Of a DNA stretch of 9,097 bases, positions 1 through 5,240 are shown piece by piece; positions within the stretch are counted from its first letter, which is position 1; each line of letters starts with the position of its first letter. The stretch comes from J088 sp003695505 [NCBI: Candidatus Dadabacteria bacterium] (GTDB lineage: Bacteria > J088): positions 1-9,097 of the forward strand of contig RFIY01000109.1 in assembly GCA_003695505.1 (NCBI GenBank), given 5' to 3'. A program made the translations under genes and the position numbers. The notes under the pieces were generated by a model, which was not told the DNA's origin, ran no database searches, and saw only the letters and a program-made list of their open reading frames with translations.

Positions 1-1
1 G

Positions 2-1480
2 AAGGGTGAAGTGCCCGACGAGAAGATCGTCACCTACGCGCGCGAATCGAAGCGGGTCATCGACTACCTGCACGAGCATTCCGACGTGAAGTTCACGGCC
101 GTGCCGACCTATACGGACTACTATCCCGAGGCACCGGGCGGCAAGCTCGGGGCGCGCTCGATGGAATGCCCGCGCTTCGACGCGTCAGTGCTGGGTGAAA
201 AGCTGATGCTGCTGCAGCGGCCGCACATCCAGTCCCAGATCATGGGCAAGTTCGGCATCATGGCCGCCGAGGCCAAGAAGGCGCTCGTCAACAACTGGCG
301 CACGAAATTTTTCATGATCTGGCAGTTCATCAAGTACGCGCTGCGCTGGCGGAAACGCAAGAAATGCGGCCGCGATACCAGCCTGACGGCCGGCAACTCG
401 CTGATGGCGCGCTTCTACTGGTCGCTGCTCAAGCGCGACGTCGAGATGTGGCGCAATGCGCCCTGCACCGGGCTGATCGTCGAAAACGACGAGGTCGTCG
501 GCGCGAAGGTCGAGCGCGACGGAAAAGCCTTGCGGATCCGTGCGCGCCAGGGCGTCGTCCTCGCCGCGGGCGGGTTTGAATGGAACCAGGACATGCGCGA
601 GGCATATCTGCCGAAGCCGACAAAGACCGAGTGGAACGTCGGGAACACCTGGAACGTCGGCGATGCGATCCGTTGGGGGCAGGATCTTGGCGCCGATACC
701 GCGTTGCTCGACGAAGCCTGGTGGACGCCGATCTGCATCGTTCCGGGCATGTCGCCGTCATTCGTCCTCGTCGTCGAAAAGAGCCTGCCGCACGGCATCA
801 TGGTCAACAACCAGGGACGTCGCTTCACCAACGAGGCGGCGCCATACATCGATGTCGTACACGGGATGTACGATGCCGACAAGCCACAGGGTGTCGCGAT
901 CCCCGCCTGGCTGGTGTTCGACGCGACGTTTCGCCACCGCTTTCCGGTCGGACCGGTTGCGCCCGGTTACGCCGTACCGGATGCAGGCGCAAAAAAGTAT
1001 TTCCGCAACGGTTTTCTGCACAAGGCGGCCACCCTCGAAGAACTGGCCGAAAAGCTGGAGCTGCCGTTCGACGCGTTGCGCGAGACGATCGACCGATTCA
1101 ACGCGATGGCGCGCAAGGGTGTCGATGAGGACTTTGGCCGTGGCCAGAGTGCATCCGACCGTTACTACGGCGACGATCGCTGCAAGCCCAACCCCTGCCT
1201 CGGGCCGATCGAATCGGCGCCGTTTTACGCGATCCGCGTCTATCCCGGGGACCTGGGGACCAAGGGCGGGCTGGTGACCGATACAGGCTCACGAGTACTG
1301 CGCAAAGACGGGTCCGTGATTCGCGGCCTCTACGCAACCGGCAATTGCAGCGCGTCGGTCATGGGCCGGACCTATCCGGGCGCCGGCGGCACGATCGGCC
1401 CGGCCATCACGTTTGGCTTTTTGGCCGCCGAGTCCGCGCAGGCCGACGCGGCCGGGCAATCCCAGGCAGGTGCCGCATGA
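2..1480 (+). CDS. FAD-dependent 3-ketosteroid dehydrogenase-like oxidoreductase, 5' end missing
   Basis: This is a flavoprotein of the KstD/fumarate-reductase-like superfamily, which typically dehydrogenates 3-ketosteroids or related cyclic ketones using FAD. The reading frame is open to the window edge, and the N-terminal dinucleotide-binding GxGxxG motif is absent. The true start therefore lies upstream, and the GTG at 11 is internal. Visible residues (numbered from the codon at 2) include LAAGGFEWN at about 187-195, the substrate-domain stretch NNQGRRFTNEAAPY at about 269-282, and the C-terminal GRTYPGAGGTIGPAITFGF with Tyr at 458. In characterised KstD enzymes the Tyr and second Gly of the YPGAG motif are catalytic, and both are present here. 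The stop overlaps the next start as ATGA, so it is the first visible gene of a four-gene operon. Superfamily membership is sure; the steroid substrate is inferred from this motif and from the Ltp2-like neighbour. A related enoate or cyclohexanone dehydrogenase is possible. Confidence 0.85.
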   Translation, partial: KGEVPDEKIVTYARESKRVIDYLHEHSDVKFTAVPTYTDYYPEAPGGKLGARSMECPRFDASVLGEKLMLLQRPHIQSQIMGKFGIMAAEAKKALVNNWRTKFFMIWQFIKYALRWRKRKKCGRDTSLTAGNSLMARFYWSLLKRDVEMWRNAPCTGLIVENDEVVGAKVERDGKALRIRARQGVVLAAGGFEWNQDMREAYLPKPTKTEWNVGNTWNVGDAIRWGQDLGADTALLDEAWWTPICIVPGMSPSFVLVVEKSLPHGIMVNNQGRRFTNEAAPYIDVVHGMYDADKPQGVAIPAWLVFDATFRHRFPVGPVAPGYAVPDAGAKKYFRNGFLHKAATLEELAEKLELPFDALRETIDRFNAMARKGVDEDFGRGQSASDRYYGDDRCKPNPCLGPIESAPFYAIRVYPGDLGTKGGLVTDTGSRVLRKDGSVIRGLYATGNCSASVMGRTYPGAGGTIGPAITFGFLAAESAQADAAGQSQAGAA

Positions 1481-1974
1481 ATGCCGGTTCGATCGACGCA
1501 AAAATCGCCGAGCTGACATCATCGCCGTTGCAGTTCGATGTCGAGGCCGTCCTCGGCGCACCGCCCGAAACCGTTTTTGCGACGATCACCGATTTCGAGC
1601 GTATGCCCGAGTGGATGCCGTTGATGAAGCGGGTCGAGGTCGACAACAGCAACGCCGAAGCACCCGGCCAGGTTGGCGCGGTTCGGGTCATCTATCCGCC
1701 AGTCGGCAAGCCGACGCACGAAATCGTCACGGCATTCGATGCCCCGACATTGCTGGCCTATCACGCCACGGATGAATCGCTGATGGGCATGTTCACCGAC
1801 CATACCGGCGTGCTGACGTGTGAGCCAGGGCCGCTGGCCGGCCAGACGCGCTTCCGTTGGCGCACCTACGCGAAACCCGGACGCAACCCGGTCAAACGCG
1901 CGCTGGGGCAGCGGGTTTTTCGCTATGTCTTTTGGCACAGTATGCGCAAACTGAAACAGAGGTTTCCGGCATGA
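1477..1974 (+). CDS. SRPBCC (START-like) family protein
   Basis: This 165-residue soluble protein has the look of the SRPBCC/polyketide-cyclase helix-grip fold. It opens with an N-terminal beta strand (LQFDVEAVLGAPPETVFATI), then the typical 'DFERMPEWMPLMKRVEV' segment where family members carry a conserved Trp-x-Pro, then alternating strands, and a long basic C-terminal helix (from about residue 140 to the end). Such proteins bind hydrophobic ligands in a deep cavity. Some are cyclases or hydrolases, many are ligand carriers, and the reaction here cannot be read from the sequence. No signal peptide or membrane segment is seen. The ATG at 1477 overlaps the previous stop by 4 bp, with a modest GCAGG upstream, and the stop overlaps the next start in the same way, which implies translational coupling. 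In this steroid-like operon it may hold or hydrate a hydrophobic intermediate; that is inference. Confidence 0.85.
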   Translation: MNAGSIDAKIAELTSSPLQFDVEAVLGAPPETVFATITDFERMPEWMPLMKRVEVDNSNAEAPGQVGAVRVIYPPVGKPTHEIVTAFDAPTLLAYHATDESLMGMFTDHTGVLTCEPGPLAGQTRFRWRTYAKPGRNPVKRALGQRVFRYVFWHSMRKLKQRFPA

Positions 1975-2405
1975 GCAAGACAAAAGTCGCCGCCAAGGAT
2001 GGGTGGTTCACGCTCGACGAGGCCGCACCCGCACTGATCGGCAGCCGCTGCAACGGCTGCGGAACCTATGCGTTCCCTGCCGAACAGGTTTACTGCAAGA
2101 ATCCGGCCTGCGACAGCGAGTCCTTCGAGCAGGTCGAACTGAGTCGCAGCGGGCGCATCTGGTCGTATACCAACGCCTGTTATCAGCCGCCTGCGCCGTA
2201 CATCCCGACGACCGACCCGTTCGAACCCTTCGCGCTGGCCGCGGTCGAACTGGAAGCCGAAAAACTGATCGTGATCGGCCAGATGACCCCGGATGTGAGC
2301 GTCGAGGATCTGAAGATCGGCATGCCGGTCGAACTGGTGCTCGATGTGGGTTGGGAAGATGACGAACATCAGTACATGGTCTGGCGCTGGAAGCGGGCAG
2401 GTTGA
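1971..2405 (+). CDS. DUF35 zinc-ribbon/OB-fold protein, likely thiolase/aldolase partner
   Basis: The 144-residue protein has an N-terminal rubredoxin-like zinc ribbon with Cys27-x2-Cys30 and Cys42-x4-Cys47, followed by an OB-fold from about residue 58 to 140 (RIWSYTNACYQPP, FALAAVELE, ending YMVWRWKRAG). This is the usual architecture of the DUF35/OB-fold acyl-CoA-associated family. Known members sit next to thiolase-like proteins and form complexes with them. The ChsH2 DUF35 domain is needed by the Ltp2 aldolase in actinobacterial cholesterol side-chain degradation. Here it is a stand-alone protein without the MaoC-like hydratase domain of ChsH2. It starts at an ATG overlapping the SRPBCC stop by 4 bp, with AGAGG about 8 nt upstream, and its stop is 1 bp from the thiolase homologue at 2407. 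That arrangement strongly suggests the two are subunits of one enzyme. Partnering is inferred; the domain call is firm. Confidence 0.9.
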   Translation: MSKTKVAAKDGWFTLDEAAPALIGSRCNGCGTYAFPAEQVYCKNPACDSESFEQVELSRSGRIWSYTNACYQPPAPYIPTTDPFEPFALAAVELEAEKLIVIGQMTPDVSVEDLKIGMPVELVLDVGWEDDEHQYMVWRWKRAG

Positions 2406-2406
2406 T

Positions 2407-3597
2407 ATGAGCAGAGAAGTTGTCATCGCAGGCGCTGGCATGCACCCCTGGGGCAAGTGGGGCAAGCCGTTTGTCGAATACGGGGTCAAGGCCGCACGCG
2501 AAGCGCTGGCCGACGCCGGTGTCGAATGGCGCGAGGTCCAGTTCGTTGCCGGGGCAAACACGATTCGCAACGGCTATCCCGGCCACGTTTCGGGTGCGAC
2601 CTTCGCGCAGGCGCTGGGCTGGAACGGCTGCCAGATCTCGAGCAACTATGCCGCGTGCGCATCCGGCTCGATGGCGATCGCGTCCGCGCGCAACCGGATC
2701 ATGGCCGGGCTGTGCGACGTGGCCCTGGTCGTCGGCGCGGATACGACGCCCAAGGGCTTCCTTGCGCCGACCGGCGGGGATCGTCCCGATGACCCGGACT
2801 GGCTGAGGTTTCGGCTCCAGGGCGTGACCAATCCGGCCTACTTCGCCTTTTACGCCCGCCGACGCATGGAGCTCTACGGCATGACCGATGCGGATCTTGC
2901 CCAGGTCAAGGTCAAGAACGCCAAAGCGGGCGCACAGAATCCGTATGCACGCTATCGCAAGGAATTCACGCTCGAAGACGTGCAACAGTCACCGATGGTC
3001 GCCGACCCGCTGCGTCTGCTGCATATCTGCGCAACGAGTGACGGCGGCGCGGCGCTGGTGCTTTGCAGTCGCGAGTATGCTGAAAAGAAGGGGCTCGCCA
3101 ACACCGTACGGATTCGCGCGGTCTCCACGGCGACGCCAACGTACCCCAGTACCCATCTGGAAATGCCCGATCTGGCAACCGATTCAGCGGCCGTCGTGCC
3201 GCCACCAGAACGGCCATTCCGGTCGGCGGTCGTCTACGCCGCCTACGAAGAAGCCGGCATCGGCCCCGAAGATGTCGATGTCGCCGAGGTCTACGATCTC
3301 AGCTCGGCCATGGAGCTCGACTGGATCGAACAGGCCGGGTTGTGCGGCGAGGGCGAGGCGGAACATCTGCTGCGCAATGGCGACACGGCAATTGGCGGTC
3401 GGATTCCGGTCAACCCTAGCGGCGGTCTCGGCGCGTTTGGGGAAGCCGTCCCCGCGCAGGCGATCGCGCAGGTCTGCGAACTGACCTGGCAACTCCGCGG
3501 CCAGGCCGGCCCGCGCCAGGTCGAGGGCGCAAAGGTCGGCGTCACGGCCAACCAGGGACTGTTTGGTCACGGTTCATCGGTGATCGTCAGCGTCTAA
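2407..3597 (+). CDS. Thiolase-fold SCP-x/Ltp2-like lipid-transfer protein (probable acyl-CoA retro-aldolase)
   Basis: This 396-residue protein has the full thiolase fold and belongs to the lipid-transfer/SCP-x thiolase group. The nucleophile-loop Cys is present (YAACASGS, Cys84). The other two catalytic loops are changed: the position of HEAF/HDCF reads EVYDLSS (294-300), the loop that usually reads GHPxGA reads NPSGGLGAFGEAVPA (336-350), and the C-terminal CxG loop reads GLFGHGSS (384-391). Loss of the catalytic His residues argues against ordinary thiolysis. The Tyr in the EVYD motif matches the pattern of Ltp2-type enzymes, which cleave a beta-hydroxy acyl-CoA by retro-aldol reaction. ATG at 2407 is 1 bp after the DUF35 stop, with GGGCAGG upstream. 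Together with the KstD-like gene this suggests steroid or sterol side-chain removal. Alternative roles include another acyl-CoA ligating or cleaving reaction; the exact substrate is unknown. It is the last gene of the operon. Confidence 0.9.
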   Translation: MSREVVIAGAGMHPWGKWGKPFVEYGVKAAREALADAGVEWREVQFVAGANTIRNGYPGHVSGATFAQALGWNGCQISSNYAACASGSMAIASARNRIMAGLCDVALVVGADTTPKGFLAPTGGDRPDDPDWLRFRLQGVTNPAYFAFYARRRMELYGMTDADLAQVKVKNAKAGAQNPYARYRKEFTLEDVQQSPMVADPLRLLHICATSDGGAALVLCSREYAEKKGLANTVRIRAVSTATPTYPSTHLEMPDLATDSAAVVPPPERPFRSAVVYAAYEEAGIGPEDVDVAEVYDLSSAMELDWIEQAGLCGEGEAEHLLRNGDTAIGGRIPVNPSGGLGAFGEAVPAQAIAQVCELTWQLRGQAGPRQVEGAKVGVTANQGLFGHGSSVIVSV

Positions 3598-3760
3598 CGG
3601 GGGCCGCGGGCTGATGGTACCGGGCAGGGGAGCGGCGGCGCCGCACCCTCGAACTGGTTTGCCCCGGGTACGATCACGCCGCATCTGTGGGCGCCCTGCG
3701 ACCCATAGCGGTTCCTCGGTCTCGTCCCCTGTAATTCCACCACCGTCTCCAATCGCGTCG

Positions 3761-3792
3761 CCCCGGAATCCGCCAGCGGCGGATATCCGGGG
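3761..3792. repeat. REP-like palindrome (CCCCGGA...TCCGGGG family)
   Basis: CCCCGGAATCCGCC pairs with GGCGGATATCCGGGG around an AGC loop. The stem has 14 pairs and one bulged T. There is no T-tract, so it is not a classic terminator. The same CCCCGGA/TCCGGGG arms recur at 4995-5038, and a half-site lies at 3843-3853. That pattern is what dispersed intergenic palindromic elements of proteobacteria look like. It could act as mRNA 3'-end protection for the left operon, but this is inference. Confidence 0.7.
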
Positions 3793-3905
3793 TCCAGCCG
3801 CTGTGCCGCTTGTCCTGCCGGTGGGGTGACACATTATTGTGCCTGGATTCCGGCTCGAGGACCGAGGTTCTGCGAATGGAGCGTTGCACCACGACCGCGA
3901 AAAAT

Positions 3906-3950
3906 GAACGGCACCTGGGCGAACGCGGTCGAAGTGCCCAGGCCTCGTTC
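3906..3950. repeat. Imperfect hairpin in intergenic DNA
   Basis: GAACG (3906-3910) pairs with CGTTC (3946-3950), and CCTGGGC (3914-3920) pairs with GCCCAGG (3936-3942). A 3x3 internal loop separates the two stems, and the apical loop is 15 nt. There is no poly-T tail. The function is unknown; it may be part of a decayed mobile element or a structured RNA. Confidence 0.5.
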
Positions 3951-4051
3951 AGTGGATGAGAAATATACATTATGCAAGGCTGACCCGCAGCCGCAGCTTT
4001 GCCCGGTTAGATATCTCTTCATCGTGATCAGTATGGTGAATCGTTTTTGTG

Positions 4052-4080
4052 TTGATAAATCGTAGCCTATAAGCTACAAT
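4052..4080 (+). promoter_or_regulatory. Sigma70-type promoter of the toxin-antitoxin operon
   Basis: TTGATA (4052-4057) and TACAAT (4075-4080) are separated by exactly 17 bp, each differing from consensus at one position. Transcription would start around 4086-4088, on or next to the toxin ATG at 4087. The transcript would therefore be leaderless or nearly so. An operator-like palindrome covers the spacer and the first part of the -10 box. Confidence 0.75.
4062..4077. promoter_or_regulatory. Operator-like palindrome for TA autoregulation
   Basis: GTAGCCTATAAGCTAC is a 16-bp inverted repeat with a single mismatched pair (C4067/A4072). It overlaps the promoter spacer and the first three bases of the -10 box. 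The downstream antitoxin has an XRE-type helix-turn-helix and families of this kind repress their own promoter, so this is the likely binding site; bound protein would exclude RNA polymerase. The assignment is inferred from position and symmetry. Confidence 0.65.
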
Positions 4081-4086
4081 TGATTG

Positions 4087-4413
4087 ATGAAAGAGCTGCT
4101 CTTAGTTGTTTACGAGTCACCATCCGGGAAACTCCCGTTTCACGAATGGCTGACGAAATTGAAGGACCGGAAGGCACGAGCAGTTATTCGAGCGCGGCTG
4201 GAACGTGTACGTTTGGGAAATTTTGGAGATTGTAAACAGGTTGGCGAAGGCGTTAGCGAATTGAGAGTCGATTTTGGTCCAGGCTACCGGGTATATTTCG
4301 GGCGCGATGGGGATAAGATTGTGGTTTTGCTGTGCGGCGGGAACAAGAAGACGCAATCGAAGGATATCAAACGCGCGAAAGATTATTGGAAGGAGTATGG
4401 CAGTGGCAACTAA
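4087..4413 (+). CDS. Type II toxin, RelE/ParE superfamily (HigB-like, phage Gp49-like)
   Basis: This 108-residue basic protein matches the 'addiction module killer protein' branch of the RelE/ParE fold. Visible signatures are PFHEWLTKLKD (17-27), the ARAVIRARLERVRLGNFGD helix and turn (30-48), the GVSELR strand (55-60), GPGYRVYF (64-71), LLCGGNKKTQ (81-90) and DIKRAKDYW (93-101). Members usually cleave mRNA at the ribosome, or act as HigB-type interferases. ATG at 4087 is preferred; a TTG in frame at 4084 would add one residue. No Shine-Dalgarno lies upstream, and the promoter -10 box ends 6 bp before the ATG, so translation may be leaderless. The toxin comes first and overlaps the antitoxin by 11-17 bp, the usual toxin-first order of this subgroup. 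Its codon use is AT-richer than the flanking operons, which fits horizontal transfer. Confidence 0.93.
   Translation: MKELLLVVYESPSGKLPFHEWLTKLKDRKARAVIRARLERVRLGNFGDCKQVGEGVSELRVDFGPGYRVYFGRDGDKIVVLLCGGNKKTQSKDIKRAKDYWKEYGSGN
4391..4405 (+). promoter_or_regulatory. Ribosome binding site favouring the GTG start of the antitoxin
   Basis: AGGAG at 4391-4395 lies only 1 nt before the ATG at 4397 but 7 nt before an in-frame GTG at 4403. The second spacing is ideal, so translation of the antitoxin probably begins at GTG 4403. The site is inside the 3' end of the toxin gene, coupling the two products. Confidence 0.65.
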
Positions 4414-4705
4414 GAAATATGACGACCTGTTGTTCGAAGACTTGCAGGACGCAGAAGAAGCGGCTGCCTATCTGACCGCTTGCTACGAAGAATCTGAAGA
4501 AGTGTTTTTGCAGGGATTACGTAAAGTTGCGGAAGCACATGGAGGTGTCGCTGCACTGGCAAAGGCAGCAAACCTGAATAGAGAGAGCCTTTACCGCATG
4601 CTATCGGACAAGGGAAATCCCCGATTATCAAGTTTGTCCGCGATCCTCGAAAAAATCGGCTTGCGCCTTGAATTTGCTCCTGCGCGTGACAAGCGCGCCG
4701 CGTAG
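4403..4705 (+). CDS. Type II antitoxin, HigA-like XRE-family DNA-binding protein
   Basis: The product is 100 residues from GTG 4403, or 102 residues from ATG 4397. It matches the 'addiction module antidote' family paired with Gp49-like toxins. The N-terminal part has a DLQDAEEAAAYLTACYEES helix region (14-32). It is followed by a helix-turn-helix, GGVAALAKAANLNRESLYRML (47-67), then GNPRLSSLSAILEKIGLRLEF (71-91). The NxxxLYRxLS-GNPxxxxL pattern is typical of this family. It should bind and neutralise the toxin encoded just upstream and repress the promoter at 4052-4080. The gene overlaps the toxin 3' end. The GTG start is chosen because the upstream AGGAG is correctly spaced for it. The frame, family and pairing are all consistent and no truncation is seen. 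Confidence 0.92.
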   Translation: MATKKYDDLLFEDLQDAEEAAAYLTACYEESEEVFLQGLRKVAEAHGGVAALAKAANLNRESLYRMLSDKGNPRLSSLSAILEKIGLRLEFAPARDKRAA

Positions 4706-4714
4706 ACCAAACGC

Positions 4715-4876
4715 AATCTGGCATCCAGGGCATCACACCGGAAACAGCGCCAGCCATTTTCTCGGGTTCACGGCCCGGTCAGGGACTCAACGCAAGGTGA
4801 ATCCCCGCCGGGCCTCTTCGGCAACGACAGTGCGGACAAATTCGCAGTGGCCGGAGACGAGATGCTGGCCACCGCG
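4715..4876 (-). pseudogene. Possible frameshifted remnant of a retron/group II-like reverse transcriptase
   Basis: On the - strand, 4876 to 4790 reads RGGQHLVSGHCEFVRTVVAE and continues EARRGFTLR before a stop. This can be laid against the RT catalytic segment R-YADD-LVFSG, then E-F-R, then the EGF-L-N of retron-like enzymes. In another frame, 4778 to 4717 reads PGREPEKMAGAVSGV, resembling the RPGRRQ-VAGLVVN segment that follows in those proteins. The catalytic Asp pair is lost and there is at least one frameshift and a stop, so any such gene is dead. The match is by eye over a short stretch and may be chance. Confidence 0.25.
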
Positions 4877-4994
4877 ATTCGGGGCCGGCTGCTGCATCAC
4901 TGATGTGGTGGCGATCGATGGTCGCACCTGGCCGCTCAGAGAAATCGAGGCCAGTCTGTCCGAGAAGTGATCATCGCCACACCGGTACAACCGC

Positions 4995-5038
4995 CTTGCC
5001 CCGGACCCGATCGCTACGCGCTCTGGATCCGGGGCAAG
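4995..5038. repeat. REP-like palindrome, second copy
   Basis: CTTGCCCCGGA (4995-5005) pairs perfectly with TCCGGGGCAAG (5028-5038), giving an 11-bp stem with a 22-nt loop. Two further G-C pairs are possible after one mismatch. Its arms share the CCCCGGA/TCCGGGG core of the palindrome at 3761-3792. The two copies bracket the toxin-antitoxin pair. Confidence 0.65.
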
Positions 5039-5050
5039 CTTTCTGCAAAG

Positions 5051-5080
5051 AAAGGAGGTCTCTTCATGCCACCACCCTGA
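5051..5080 (+). promoter_or_regulatory. Strong Shine-Dalgarno with a four-codon ORF (MPPP)
   Basis: AAAGGAGGT (5051-5059) is almost a full match to the 16S anti-Shine-Dalgarno. It stands 6 nt before ATG CCA CCA CCC TGA (5066-5080). This is the strongest ribosome site seen in the window, yet the frame ends after Met-Pro-Pro-Pro. It may be the surviving start of a destroyed gene, or a minigene on which ribosomes would pause at consecutive prolines. No promoter or downstream gene on this strand supports a leader-peptide role. Confidence 0.4.
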
Positions 5081-5107
5081 AACAGCAAATCACCAGCAAG
5101 GAACACC

Positions 5108-5160
5108 GGGACACCTGCGGGAAACTGGGTGTCCCCTAAGTGCGGGAAAGTGGGTGTCCC
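5108..5160. repeat. Hairpin plus 20-bp direct repeat pair
   Basis: TGCGGGAAACTGGGTGTCCC (5116-5135) recurs at 5141-5160 with a single change (C to G at the tenth position), a 25-bp period. In addition GGGACACC (5108-5115) pairs with GGTGTCCC (5128-5135) around a 12-nt loop. Such GGGAAA-TGGGTGTCCC motifs resemble end sequences of REP-associated or IS200-like transposon debris; that origin is an inference from memory of the motif type. Confidence 0.6.
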
Positions 5161-5240
5161 TTGACAACCCGGGGTCTTCGTCGGGACTTGACTCCATCCT
5201 CTCAAGTTCTGGAGCATTCCACGAAATCGCGGGGATTCAA

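Larger units (their letters stand above)
3598..4051 (+). other. Intergenic region with REP-like palindromes, no convincing gene
   Basis: No reading frame here has a recognisable family, a plausible ribosome site or codon use like its neighbours; the open frames on both strands look spurious. The stretch changes from G/C-rich to AT-richer towards 4000. It contains a strong palindrome at 3761-3792, a second imperfect hairpin at 3906-3950, and a half-copy CTGGATTCCGG at 3843-3853 that could pair with the left arm of the first palindrome. No T-tailed terminator is visible for the left operon. Confidence 0.7.
4706..5240. other. Gene-poor stretch with hairpins, repeats and a possible RT relic
   Basis: No intact gene is recognisable in these 535 bp. 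From left to right it holds a possible degraded reverse-transcriptase fragment on the - strand (about 4715-4876), an 11-bp-stem palindrome (4995-5038), a consensus-strength Shine-Dalgarno followed by a four-codon reading frame (5051-5080), and a pair of near-identical 20-bp direct repeats, the first forming a hairpin (5108-5160). A weak 6-bp inverted repeat, ACTTGA/TCAAGT (5186-5207), lies downstream of the AbiJ-like stop without a T-tract. The mixture suggests debris from several insertion events. Confidence 0.65.

Noticed and set aside
540-1277. Long Arg/Ser-rich frame within the flavoprotein gene
   Set aside because: A shadow frame of the KstD-like gene in GC-rich coding DNA, with no motif or independent start signal.
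3761-3792. Palindrome read as a Rho-independent terminator for the left operon
   Set aside because: It lies more than 160 bp after the stop and has no T-tract on either strand; the REP-like interpretation fits better.
3574-3970. Open frames of 70-98 codons on both strands after the left operon
   Set aside because: Rich in Arg/Pro/Gly, with no family resemblance and no ribosome site. They run through the palindrome at 3761-3792, so they are translations of repeat DNA.
3826-4065. 79-codon + strand frame between the first palindrome and the TA promoter
   Set aside because: It starts inside G/C-rich repeat sequence and runs into the TA promoter. No recognisable motif or ribosome site is present.
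4668-4970. 100-codon + strand frame overlapping the antitoxin 3' end
   Set aside because: It begins inside the real antitoxin gene in another frame, has no ribosome site and resembles no family.
5186-5207. ACTTGA/TCAAGT inverted repeat after the AbiJ-like gene as a terminator or second attC
   Set aside because: Only 6 bp of stem, no T-tract and no attC core bases.
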